Source: Longimicrobium sp.
GTDB lineage: Bacteria; Gemmatimonadota; Gemmatimonadetes; Longimicrobiales; Longimicrobiaceae
Assembly (NCBI RefSeq): GCF_035474595.1
Contig: NZ_DATIND010000155.1
Location: forward strand, 1 to 64,000
Length of the DNA: 64,000 nt
Reading direction: 5' to 3'
Shown one piece after another: positions 40,126-46,980 of the stretch; the stretch's first letter is position 1, and every line of letters starts with the position of its first letter. The notes beneath the pieces were generated by a model that saw nothing but the letters and a program-made list of their open reading frames with translations, did no database searches and was not told the DNA's origin. The position numbers and the translations under genes are program-made.

Positions 40126-41178
40126 ATGCACGATTCCACCGCGCATCCCGACGCGCCCCGCGAGACCAGGCGCCACCACTGGATCGTGCGCGCCACGCAC
40201 TGGGTGAACGTGGTCGCGCTCACCCTCATGGTGGGCAGCGGGCTGCGCATCTTCAACGCGTACCCGGCGTTCGCGCGCAAGGGCGAGGCGTTCTGCTGCT
40301 GGCCGTGGGAGGGGCACGCGATCCCCGGGTGGCTCACCTTCGGCGGGTGGCTGGCGGGCGCGCGGAACTGGCACTTCGCCATGATGTGGGTGCTGGCGGT
40401 GAACGGGGCCATCTACCTGGCGTTCATCTGGCTGCACGGCGAGTGGCGCGACCTGGCCCCACGCCGCGGCGACCCGCGCGACGCGTGGGAGATGATCAAG
40501 TTCTATCTCTTCGTCCGGAAGACGCACCCGCGCCAGGGGAAGCACAACGCGCTGCAGAAGGGCGTGTACTTCGCGCTGCCGTGGCTGGGCGTGCTGGCGG
40601 TGCTCACCGGGCTGGCCATCTGGAAGCCGGTACAGCTGGCGCCGCTCACGGGGCTGTTCGGCGGCTACGTGTGGGCGCGCTACTGGCACTTCCTGGTGAT
40701 GCTCACGCTCGTCCTCCTGGGCCTGGGCCACGTCTTCATGGTCTTCGCCGTCGACCCGGCGTCGCTGCCGTCGATGATCACCGGCCGCTACGACGAATCC
40801 CGCTCTCCCGAGGCGCTGAACGCGCGCCCCTTCCTGCGCGGCAGGCCGAAGCCCGTGCTCGCCATCGCCCGCCCCGCGCCCGCCCCGAAGGTGGTTCAGG
40901 GGGATGCAGATGGGGATCGAGACGTCCGCCCATCCGTCACCCCAGCGCCCGTCGTTCTGGAAGATGGAGATCGGAAGCCCGCGGCATCCACCGTCTCCCC
41001 GCTCGCCGTTCCGGGTGATGGAGATGCGGGGCCGTCCGTGCCCGATCGCCCCGCGGCGGATGGAGATGCACAGCCGGCCGCCATCGCCGCCGACCGCCGT
41101 GCGGCGGGTGCGGATGCGGGCGATGCGGACCAGCCGGCGGCCGATGCGCGGGAGAGCGGAAAGGAGGCGGGGCGATGA
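40126..41178 (+). CDS. Cytochrome b561-type membrane subunit with long acidic tail
   Basis: A 350-aa membrane protein. About residues 15-220 carry four helices of the bacterial cytochrome b561/Ni-Fe-hydrogenase b-type fold, with heme-ligand candidates in RATHWVNVVALT, ARNWHFAMMWVL and RYWHFLVMLTLVLLGLGHVF. It would pass quinol electrons to the periplasmic molybdoenzyme encoded next. The last ~120 residues are disordered, with recurring DGD and PAAD steps (GDADGDRD, LEDGDRKP, GDGDAG, AADGDAQP), an odd addition for this family. Its stop overlaps the next ATG (ATGATGGA), so the two genes are translationally coupled. Confidence 0.85.
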   Translation: MHDSTAHPDAPRETRRHHWIVRATHWVNVVALTLMVGSGLRIFNAYPAFARKGEAFCCWPWEGHAIPGWLTFGGWLAGARNWHFAMMWVLAVNGAIYLAFIWLHGEWRDLAPRRGDPRDAWEMIKFYLFVRKTHPRQGKHNALQKGVYFALPWLGVLAVLTGLAIWKPVQLAPLTGLFGGYVWARYWHFLVMLTLVLLGLGHVFMVFAVDPASLPSMITGRYDESRSPEALNARPFLRGRPKPVLAIARPAPAPKVVQGDADGDRDVRPSVTPAPVVLEDGDRKPAASTVSPLAVPGDGDAGPSVPDRPAADGDAQPAAIAADRRAAGADAGDADQPAADARESGKEAGR

Positions 41179-41882
41179 TGGACCGGCGGCGATTCCTGGC
41201 GCTGGGCGGCCTGTCGGCCGCGGCGCTGCTGGCCGAAGCCTGCGACTCGCGCGGGCCCAGGAGCGCGCAATCGATCCTGCGCTGGGCGGAGCGCGAGAAC
41301 GAGGGGGTGGAGCGCTTCCTCTTCCGCCACACGTCGATGGACCACGCGGCCAGCGCGCGCAACGTGGCCGGCCGGATGCCCTCGTACTACATCTCCCGCT
41401 CGCACCCGGTGTGGGACGAGCGCGTGCGCGGGAAGTGGGCGCTGGAGGTGGGCGGCGCCGTCGCGCGGCCGCTGCGGCTGACGCTGGAGGACCTGGCGAA
41501 GCTGCCGCACGTCACGCAGCGCATCAACCACTACTGTGTGGAGGGGTGGACGGCGTCCACGCAGTTCACCGGCGTGCGCGTCAGCGAGCTGGCCAGGCTC
41601 GCCGGCATCAGGCCGGACGCGGGCTACGCCGACTTCCAGAGCTTCGACAGCGGCTACCACGAGAGCTGGGATCTGGAGAGCGCCATGCACCCGCAGACGC
41701 TCGTCGCCTTCGCGCGCGAGGGCCGCTTCCTGGACGCGTGGTACGGCGCCCCCGCGCGCGTGCACTCGCCGGTGAAGCTGGGCTACAAGAACACCAAGTA
41801 TTTAACCCGAGTTGTCTTCATGCCCCAGCGCAACGGCGGATACTGGAGCGACAAGGGGTACGAGTGGTACGGGGGGACGTGA
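41175..41882 (+). CDS. Molybdopterin-dependent oxidoreductase (MsrP/sulfite-oxidase fold)
   Basis: A 235-aa exported molybdoenzyme catalytic subunit. The N-terminus MMDRRRFLALGG resembles a Tat signal, followed by a possible lipobox (LLAEACD). The Mo-ligand Cys is Cys121 in HYCVEGWTA, and VRVSELARLAG, PVKLGYKNTKYLTRVVF are typical of the MsrP/YedY group. MsrP repairs oxidised methionine in envelope proteins; here the partner is a b561-type cytochrome rather than MsrQ, so the substrate is open. Ribosome site AAGGAGG; start at 41175 or 41178. A terminator follows. Confidence 0.87.
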   Translation: MMDRRRFLALGGLSAAALLAEACDSRGPRSAQSILRWAERENEGVERFLFRHTSMDHAASARNVAGRMPSYYISRSHPVWDERVRGKWALEVGGAVARPLRLTLEDLAKLPHVTQRINHYCVEGWTASTQFTGVRVSELARLAGIRPDAGYADFQSFDSGYHESWDLESAMHPQTLVAFAREGRFLDAWYGAPARVHSPVKLGYKNTKYLTRVVFMPQRNGGYWSDKGYEWYGGT

Positions 41883-41907
41883 GTTACGCCTCGCCCACGG
41901 GTGACGG

Positions 41908-41944
41908 AAGGCCCGCCGGGGATGCGTCCCCCGGCGGGCCTTTG
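41908..41944 (+). terminator. Terminator of the cytochrome b/molybdoenzyme operon
   Basis: A 14-bp stem: AAGGCCCGCCGGGG (41908-41921) pairs with CCCCGGCGGGCCTT (41929-41942), then TGT. Confidence 0.85.
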
Positions 41945-42001
41945 TCACTGTGACCTTGTGCCGTCCATCCGCGCCTTCGTGACGGGGGACAGGCCCCCGC
42001 G

Positions 42002-42178
42002 TCAGGGCGTGGTGTACGGGCAACCCCAGGTGATGGGGCACCCGAGGGTCTTGGTGGTGCACTGCGCCGCGTTCTGAGTGATGTCGTGCGCGAGCACCGT
42101 CCCGCGCCAGTCCGGCGTCTCCTGCGTCGCGAAGCTGGCGATCCGCAGCGACTCCACGTCCAGCTGGATCTTTCTCAT
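42002..42178 (-). CDS. Lanthipeptide-type RiPP precursor, copy 1
   Basis: A 58-aa precursor-like peptide. The leader MRKIQLDVESLRIASFAT fits the K-h-x-L-x-h-E-x-L-x-h-x-S-F pattern of pinensin-family leaders. A GTV motif (RGTVLAH) marks the likely end of the leader. The core is rich in Thr and has three Cys (40, 47, 53: QCTTKTLGCPITWGCPYTTP), giving donors and acceptors for (methyl)lanthionine rings. ATG 42178 follows GGAGATGAACGG. No LanB/LanC, LanM, protease or exporter is found in this window, so the modifying enzymes must be elsewhere or absent. Its pairing with a second precursor at 42879 with the same leader supports it. Confidence 0.75.
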   Translation of the reverse strand: MRKIQLDVESLRIASFATQETPDWRGTVLAHDITQNAAQCTTKTLGCPITWGCPYTTP

Positions 42179-42878
42179 CCGTTCATCTCCGGATTGTGTG
42201 TGGATGCGCATTCGGAAGCCGAAGGCGCACGGAGTGGGATGGGCGGAGCGGACGTTCGTTTCCGGGCAGATCAGCCCGGCCAGGGCTGCCCTTCTTCATC
42301 GCTCCTCCGGATGCGGGGTGCGCGCTGGCGACATCCCAGCAGAGGGGTGGGTGTTCCCGTGGCGGCGCGAACAGCGCGCGTGGTGCGGGGCGTGCGCCAA
42401 GGCCGTCGGGGTGTGATGAGGGTGGGCTCGGCTCCACGATACCGATGTCCGGGTTCTCCGGTCAAGGCACATAAATCGTCGGAGAAGAAGGCGTTTCAGG
42501 GAAAGCGAAGAGTCGGGGGTCTCGACGGCGCCCTGCAACCCTCAGACGCTGATTGCCTGTACTGCGCGAGGCCGCCCGCTGGTCTATCGTGCGTATGCGT
42601 ATCCCGTCGTTATGGACGCCGCCTCCGCGCGCTCATCGGCTGCCTGCCCGGGATCCGGCAGGCGCGCTGAGCCGGCCGCGGGCGGATGATCTCGCCGGGA
42701 AGCAAATCGCGGTTGGACTGTCGCATGAATGGAGACCGGGCGCCTCCGCGGGGAGGCGCCCGGTTTTCGCTCGACACCGACGGGTGGATCGCGCCCCTCC
42801 GGGGCGAATCGGGCGGGAAGAGACCCTCCGGTTTCCGCGGCCGGGCACTTCGTTCGATCCGGGTGTGCCCGGCGAGCG
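42179..42878. other. 700-bp region between the two RiPP precursor genes
   Basis: No further precursor or enzyme gene was found on either strand. The only clear element is the hairpin at 42735-42767. The remainder is high-GC sequence with no good codon structure. Confidence 0.5.
42735..42767 (+). terminator. Strong hairpin with T tract on the plus strand
   Basis: A 13-bp stem (42735-42747 with 42752-42764) followed by TTTT on the plus strand. No plus-strand gene precedes it for 850 bp, so it may end an unannotated plus-strand RNA, or act as the end of the copy 2 precursor mRNA without a T tract. Confidence 0.6.
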
Positions 42879-43067
42879 TCAGCAGGGATAGAAGAAGCAG
42901 GTAAACTGCACGCAGTTGCTCGCCTCGATGCAGGTAGGACCACCGCAGGTTTCGTTGTCGCGACGCGTGGCGAACGCCGCCACCGTCCCTTCGGTCTCCT
43001 CCTCCGTTCGCACGGAAAAGCTCTCCACTTCCAACCGTTCCAGGCTCAGGCGCAGCTTCTTGCCCAT
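42879..43067 (-). CDS. Lanthipeptide-type RiPP precursor, copy 2
   Basis: A 62-aa precursor-like peptide. The leader MGKKLRLSLERLEVESFSV has the L-x-V-E-S-F signature; EGTV again sits before the core. The core has five Cys at 41, 46, 52, 57 and 62, spaced 5/6/5/5, with Thr and Ser as possible dehydration sites (TCGGPTCIEASNCVQFTC). The last residue is Cys. ATG 43067 follows TGGAGATA. It differs strongly from copy 1 in the core but shares the leader and GTV motif, the usual picture for paralogous RiPP precursors modified by one enzyme set. It lies 240 bp downstream of the PurA-like gene in the same orientation. Confidence 0.78.
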   Translation of the reverse strand: MGKKLRLSLERLEVESFSVRTEEETEGTVAAFATRRDNETCGGPTCIEASNCVQFTCFFYPC

Positions 43068-43283
43068 GGGGGTATCTCCAGGATGGTGGTTTCGGACGAC
43101 GGGCGGGAACCGTGCATGCGCGACCCGGGGGGCGGATGGCGCCCCTCCGGGCAGCGCTGGCGATTGAAGGGTAGCGTGATCGGTGATGCGATCTCAATGC
43201 TGGAGGGATGAAGCGCGGTGGGTGGGGACGAAACGGCCTCTTCCGACGTCGACCCGCCGACGAGTGTTGGCGGCGGCCGTAAA

Positions 43284-43312
43284 TCTGACACTTCCCCGGG
43301 TCTGGTGTCAGA
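43284..43312 (-). terminator. Hairpin at the end of the PurA-like gene
   Basis: TCTGACAC (43284-43291) pairs with GTGTCAGA (43305-43312), the right arm covering the stop codon; on the minus strand TTTA follows. Likely end of the three-gene unit. Confidence 0.5.
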
Positions 43313-44528
43313 CGGGGATTTCCGCGGCGATGTCGGCGGCGCGGGAGCCGCTTGCGGCGAACACCTCCGCGGAGAGGTGCGATCGCACCGCGTCGACCAG
43401 ATCGTCCGGGCTGCCTTGCACGGCTTCGCCCTCGCACGTCCATGCCGCGGCCTCCGGGAGCTGGTCCAGGCAGGTGACGGCGACGGCCATCCGGAGCCCG
43501 TCCGTGCGGTCCAGCATCTCCGTGTCGCGGAAATCCTCGGCGATGCGGTCGCGGAGCGCGGCGACGTCCAGCAGGGCGTAGCGGAGCCGGCCCTGGAACG
43601 CGTGCGGCACGTTCGTGAGATCGTACACGCCGGGGAACGGCTTCTCCGCGAGTTCGCCCTGCAGCGGGCCGGCGCCGTGGCGCGTCATGTAGGCGCGCGT
43701 GGCGTAGGTCACCAGCAACTCGGCGGGCGGCAGCTCGTTCAGCATCTCCGCCACGTTCCGCACGCCCGTGTTGGAGCGGGTGACGTGCGGAAACGCGCCG
43801 CGCGTCTGGTCCAGCGCCAGCCCCTGCGCGCCCTCGAAGACGACCGTCTCGTGCTCGCCCAGCACCTCCGTGTCGGCGCGGACGTGGGCGCGCTGGAGGA
43901 AGTTGTCCAGAACCGCGAGCCAGCTCTCGGCCAGCGCTTCGCTTTCGATCATCTCCCGCCGCCGCTGGTATTCCGCCTCGATGCCGAGCGTGGCGACGCG
44001 CCGGGGCACCCACGTCTTCCGGATGCGCCGGAGCATCGTTTCCACCGCCGCGGGGCCGTTCAGCGCATCGCCGGCGGTCAGGCGGAAGCCCCGGCTGTCG
44101 CTCCGCGTGACCGTCTCGTTGATGCCGAGGCCCACGCTGCCGTGGCGCGCGGCCCCGCGGCTCGTCTCCACCATCTCGTTGATCAGCATGTCGTAGGGCG
44201 TGGTGACGAGCGCCCGCGGATCGACGGAGACGAGCGGGTCGATGCCGAGCGCTTCCAGCTCCCCACGCTCGCGCTGGAAGATGATGGGGTTGGCGATGAA
44301 GTGCCGGGTGAGCAGGGTATCGGCGCCGGCCAGCGTCCCCGCGCCGAAGTGGCTGAACACGTGGCGGCCGCCGTCGTCCGTCACGACAGTGTGCCCGGCC
44401 TGCGCTCCCCCGTTGAACCGGGCGACCAGGACTCCATCTCCCCCGTACGTGCGGGCGAGGAAATCCGTCATCAGCCCCTTTCCTTCATCCCCGAAATTCG
44501 CACCGATCACCACGCTGGCGTGCTTCAT
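43308..44528 (-). CDS. Divergent adenylosuccinate synthetase-like (PurA superfamily) protein
   Basis: A 406-aa PurA homologue, about 25 residues shorter than typical PurA. Conserved: the P-loop GDEGKG (13-18) with the catalytic Asp14, His46 in QAGHT, VVFEGAQGLALDQ, the HVTRSNTG segment and RHGAGPL. Changed: the Asp-binding/Arg loop, GRRRRTGWLD in E. coli, reads GRLRYALLD, and the C-terminal guanine-recognition region STGPDR is only loosely matched by ASGSRA. The catalytic Asp argues against the phage PurZ group, where it is replaced. It closes a three-gene minus-strand unit (J-domain protein, vWA protein), which is not a purine-biosynthesis context. Possible roles are modified-nucleotide or small-molecule synthesis; housekeeping PurA remains possible. 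ATG 44528. Confidence 0.8.
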   Translation of the reverse strand: MKHASVVIGANFGDEGKGLMTDFLARTYGGDGVLVARFNGGAQAGHTVVTDDGGRHVFSHFGAGTLAGADTLLTRHFIANPIIFQRERGELEALGIDPLVSVDPRALVTTPYDMLINEMVETSRGAARHGSVGLGINETVTRSDSRGFRLTAGDALNGPAAVETMLRRIRKTWVPRRVATLGIEAEYQRRREMIESEALAESWLAVLDNFLQRAHVRADTEVLGEHETVVFEGAQGLALDQTRGAFPHVTRSNTGVRNVAEMLNELPPAELLVTYATRAYMTRHGAGPLQGELAEKPFPGVYDLTNVPHAFQGRLRYALLDVAALRDRIAEDFRDTEMLDRTDGLRMAVAVTCLDQLPEAAAWTCEGEAVQGSPDDLVDAVRSHLSAEVFAASGSRAADIAAEIPV

Positions 44529-44611
44529 GGCCGGCTCTCTCGCGGGTTGGCGGGGAGGACGATCTCTCCCCGCGTCGTCATCATCTACCGAAAACGCAGT
44601 GTGGAGCGCCC

Positions 44612-44639
44612 GGGTGCCGGACGGATCCGCCCGGCACCC
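44612..44639 (-). other. Intercistronic hairpin between vWA and PurA-like genes
   Basis: A 9-bp stem (44612-44620 with 44631-44639) in the 126-bp gap. Its loop contains CGGATCCG, itself a palindrome. It may attenuate or stabilise the downstream cistron. Confidence 0.45.
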
Positions 44640-44654
44640 CGGGTCCAGATGGGG

Positions 44655-45581
44655 CTACAGGGTGACGAGCCCCGCCTCCGCGACCGCGCCGGCGGTCAGG
44701 CCGCGGAGCGCGCTCCGCACCACCAGCGAGGTGTCGCCGCTCCACGAGGCGGCCACGGCGTCCTTGTCGTGCCCCTGCCGCACCTGCAGGATGCTGACGA
44801 TGATCTCGCCCAGCTTCGTGTAGTCGTCCACGGGGATCGCGTTCTGGCCGAGCAGCGCGCGCCACTCGTCCAGCACCTGCGGGTAGGTGCGGGCGTGGCT
44901 CCCCTGCATGATGACCAGGTGGTACACGTCCCAGCTGCGGCGCGCCATCGCCAGCAGCTCGGCGGTGGTGTAGTCGCGCTCGGCGTCGGTGCCGAAGACG
45001 GTGCGGATCTGCGCGCGGGTGAGCGCCGGCGGCACGCCCTCGTCGCCGTAGGTGAAGAGCACGCCCTTCTCGCCGCGCTTCTCGAAGGCGTCGGTGCTGG
45101 TGTGCATGGCGGCGAAGTACCACGGCAGGTGGTAGCTCTCGCTGCGGTTGCCGCCGCCGCCCCGCTCCACGTACAGCGCCTGGGTCTGGGTGCCGAGCTC
45201 CGTGGCGCCCGCCTCGAACTGCGTCACCTGCAGCGGCGCGCGGTCGTGGCACTCCACGTCGCCGATTGCCGCCACCAGGATGTGCGGATCGCTCACGGGC
45301 TGCCGGCCGTAGATCTCCAGCGCAATGGCGGGGAGCGATTCCTTCAGCAGGAGGTACGCGAGCTCGTCCATCGAGCCGGTAACGTCGCCGGCGATGATGA
45401 TGGGGGTGGAGCGCGGGTTCACGGCGCTGTCGCGCGACTCGCGCACCCCGTTCTTCATCTTCGCCGGGTCGTTCGCGGCCACCATCCCGGTGGTGTTCAG
45501 GACCTGGTTCTTCGTCCTCCCGGCGAACGACCGGGCGGCGAAGGCGTTCCATTCGTCGGCGGTGAATCGGCTGCTTCCCAT
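44655..45581 (-). CDS. vWA-like domain protein with DxTxS MIDAS
   Basis: A 308-aa cytoplasmic protein. After ~57 residues the first vWA strand IIIAGDVTGSM carries Asp66, Thr68 and Ser70 in the metal-ion-dependent adhesion site pattern (DxSxS with Thr). Further vWA-like segments are ILVAAIGDVE, GVLFTYGDEG and VYHLVIMQGSH. There is no signal peptide. vWA proteins often act as scaffolds with kinases, ATPases or chaperones, as in TerY-type systems. ATG 45581 lies 33 bp after the stop of the J-domain gene, supporting co-transcription. I do not recognise a named family. Confidence 0.72.
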   Translation of the reverse strand: MGSSRFTADEWNAFAARSFAGRTKNQVLNTTGMVAANDPAKMKNGVRESRDSAVNPRSTPIIIAGDVTGSMDELAYLLLKESLPAIALEIYGRQPVSDPHILVAAIGDVECHDRAPLQVTQFEAGATELGTQTQALYVERGGGGNRSESYHLPWYFAAMHTSTDAFEKRGEKGVLFTYGDEGVPPALTRAQIRTVFGTDAERDYTTAELLAMARRSWDVYHLVIMQGSHARTYPQVLDEWRALLGQNAIPVDDYTKLGEIIVSILQVRQGHDKDAVAASWSGDTSLVVRSALRGLTAGAVAEAGLVTL

Positions 45582-45614
45582 GGTTTCCTCTCGGTGAAGG
45601 TTGGCTCCGTTCTG

Positions 45615-46679
45615 CTACGCTCCGCCGTAAATCTCCTGCGGCGTCAGGTCCATCACGACGAACCTTCGCGGGCCGAAAGCCGCGTCGCGCGCGCGGGCCC
45701 AGTTCGCGTAATCCTCAATCCCGTCGTCGTCCCCCGGCGTGGTCACCCACCGCGCGAGCGGCGCGGGAATGGCGGGGTCGCGGAGCAGGCGCGTGCCTCC
45801 GGGATCGCCGAGCAGCGTGCGCCCGGCGAGCCGGATGAGCTCGCGGTCCAGCTTGGGGGTCGCCCGCTTGGCCGCCGTGGCGTGGGGGGGAAGGATGGTC
45901 TTCCACACGTTCACGCTCGCTCCCGGCAGGTGCGTCATCGCCTCGCCCTCCCGCCGCGCGTACCACCAGCCGCCCAGCAGCATCCCCGCGTGGTCGTTGG
46001 GGGAGATGAAGTAGCTGTCCAGGTCGATGGCGTTGTGCGTGAGCCCCGCCCAGGTGAGGTACGCGCCCAAGTTGTGGAGGGTGCTGAGGATCCAGGCCAC
46101 GTGGCGCGGGTCCATCCTCCCGCCCAGGTGGTCCAGCACGTCGCGCAGGCGGATGACGCCGGGGGATTTGGCGATGACGAGCGCGGGGCCGTCGGCCGTC
46201 TCCGCCTCCAGCTCGATGCGGGGGAGGAAGCGGGAGACCTCGTCGCGCATGGCGTCGTTCGCGTAGCGGAAGCCGCGGATGGTGCGGACGGCGTTCCGGC
46301 ACAGCGCGCGGTGGTCTTCGCGGAAGAGATACGTGACCGAACGCGGGCTGATGAAGAGCGTGCCGAGCTCGAAGGTGTGGCGGCGCAGGTAGCGAACGAC
46401 GAGGCGTTTTCCGCTCCGCAGCACCAGCTCCCGTACGCCCGCGCCGGTCCACGTCTTCGCCTCGATCTTCGTGTCGCGCGCGTTCTTCAGCGCGCTCAGG
46501 TGCTTGAACGATTCGGTGTTGGCGGGGTGGCGGTCCGGGTGGAAGTCCAGCGCGAGCCTGCGGTACAGCCGCCGGTCGCGCTCGTCGTCGCCGCTGAACA
46601 GCTTCTCCGGCTGCCAGGCGGGAATCGCGAGGAGCGCGGCGGCGGTGATCGTGGCCGGTGCGTCGGTGAGGGTAGGCAT
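45615..46679 (-). CDS. J-domain protein fused to a kinase-like (pseudokinase?) region
   Basis: A 354-aa protein. The N-terminal ~65 residues hold a J-domain helix II/III with HPD at 47-49 (LYRRLALDFHPDRHP, then FKHLSALKNARD), the Hsp70-stimulating motif. The remaining ~280 residues resemble a kinase fold: WTGAGVRELVLRSGKRLVVRYL as an N-lobe, RDVLDHLGGRMDPRHVAWI, and LTHNAIDLDSYFI (residues 213-225) in the place of H-x-D-I-x-x-x-N-I-L. The catalytic Asp and a DFG are not evident (LLGGWW follows), so it would be a pseudokinase. ATG 46679 is the first gene of the unit, driven by the promoter at 46755-46783. Confidence 0.72.
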   Translation of the reverse strand: MPTLTDAPATITAAALLAIPAWQPEKLFSGDDERDRRLYRRLALDFHPDRHPANTESFKHLSALKNARDTKIEAKTWTGAGVRELVLRSGKRLVVRYLRRHTFELGTLFISPRSVTYLFREDHRALCRNAVRTIRGFRYANDAMRDEVSRFLPRIELEAETADGPALVIAKSPGVIRLRDVLDHLGGRMDPRHVAWILSTLHNLGAYLTWAGLTHNAIDLDSYFISPNDHAGMLLGGWWYARREGEAMTHLPGASVNVWKTILPPHATAAKRATPKLDRELIRLAGRTLLGDPGGTRLLRDPAIPAPLARWVTTPGDDDGIEDYANWARARDAAFGPRRFVVMDLTPQEIYGGA

Positions 46680-46742
46680 GATCTCGTTTCTGCCGCGTCT
46701 CGGGATGGTGCGGATTCGCAGGACTTGGCCTGCCTCTATATC

Positions 46743-46759
46743 ATTCTCAAAATGAGAAT
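46743..46759. promoter_or_regulatory. Perfect 17-bp palindrome (candidate operator)
   Basis: ATTCTCA-AAA-TGAGAAT. With one mismatch it extends to AT-N-ATTCTCA-AAA-TGAGAATAAT (46740-46762). It overlaps the -10 box and start region of the J-domain unit. Its half-site TGAGAA is that of the Fur box at 21514, but arranged outward. Confidence 0.8.
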
Positions 46760-46783
46760 AATCCGGTTGCTCGAACGTGTCAA
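46755..46783 (-). promoter_or_regulatory. Sigma-70 promoter of the J-domain/vWA/PurA-like unit
   Basis: TTGACA (46778-46783) and TATTCT (46755-46760) on the minus strand, spaced exactly 17 bp. Start near 46748, giving a leader of about 70 nt. This is the best consensus promoter I see in the window. Confidence 0.75.
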
Positions 46784-46980
46784 GCATTTCGACGGTCTGA
46801 GCTCGTCTGCACTGCTCCTGCTTTCCGATGTCCGCGCCGCGGTCCATGTTTCCCCCGGAGGCTGATCCGTCTCCGGTGCGGCGGTTGCGGCGGCGGATGG
46901 GATCGGTCGGGACGATGACGAGAAAGAGCGGGGGATGAGGGGACGCGAAGATTCTGTGCGCGCGTTCGGGATGGTGCGGC

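Larger units (their letters stand above)
46680..46980. other. Divergent intergenic region between the J-domain gene and galT
   Basis: 301 bp. Holds the minus-strand promoter and operator at 46743-46783. No convincing promoter was found for galT on the plus strand. Confidence 0.6.

Noticed and set aside
42179-42878. A third RiPP precursor between the two found
   Set aside because: No short frame there has the leader pattern or a Cys/Thr-rich core with a ribosome site.
43308-44528. PurZ-type 2-aminoadenine (Z-genome) synthetase
   Set aside because: PurZ replaces the catalytic Asp of the P-loop, but Asp14 in GDEGKG is present. No DatZ, MazZ or DpoZ-like gene or phage gene is nearby.
43308-46783. 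Claim that the three-gene unit is a phage-defence system
   Set aside because: No nuclease, pore-former or other defence effector is visible and no defence genes flank it; the idea is kept only as one possibility.
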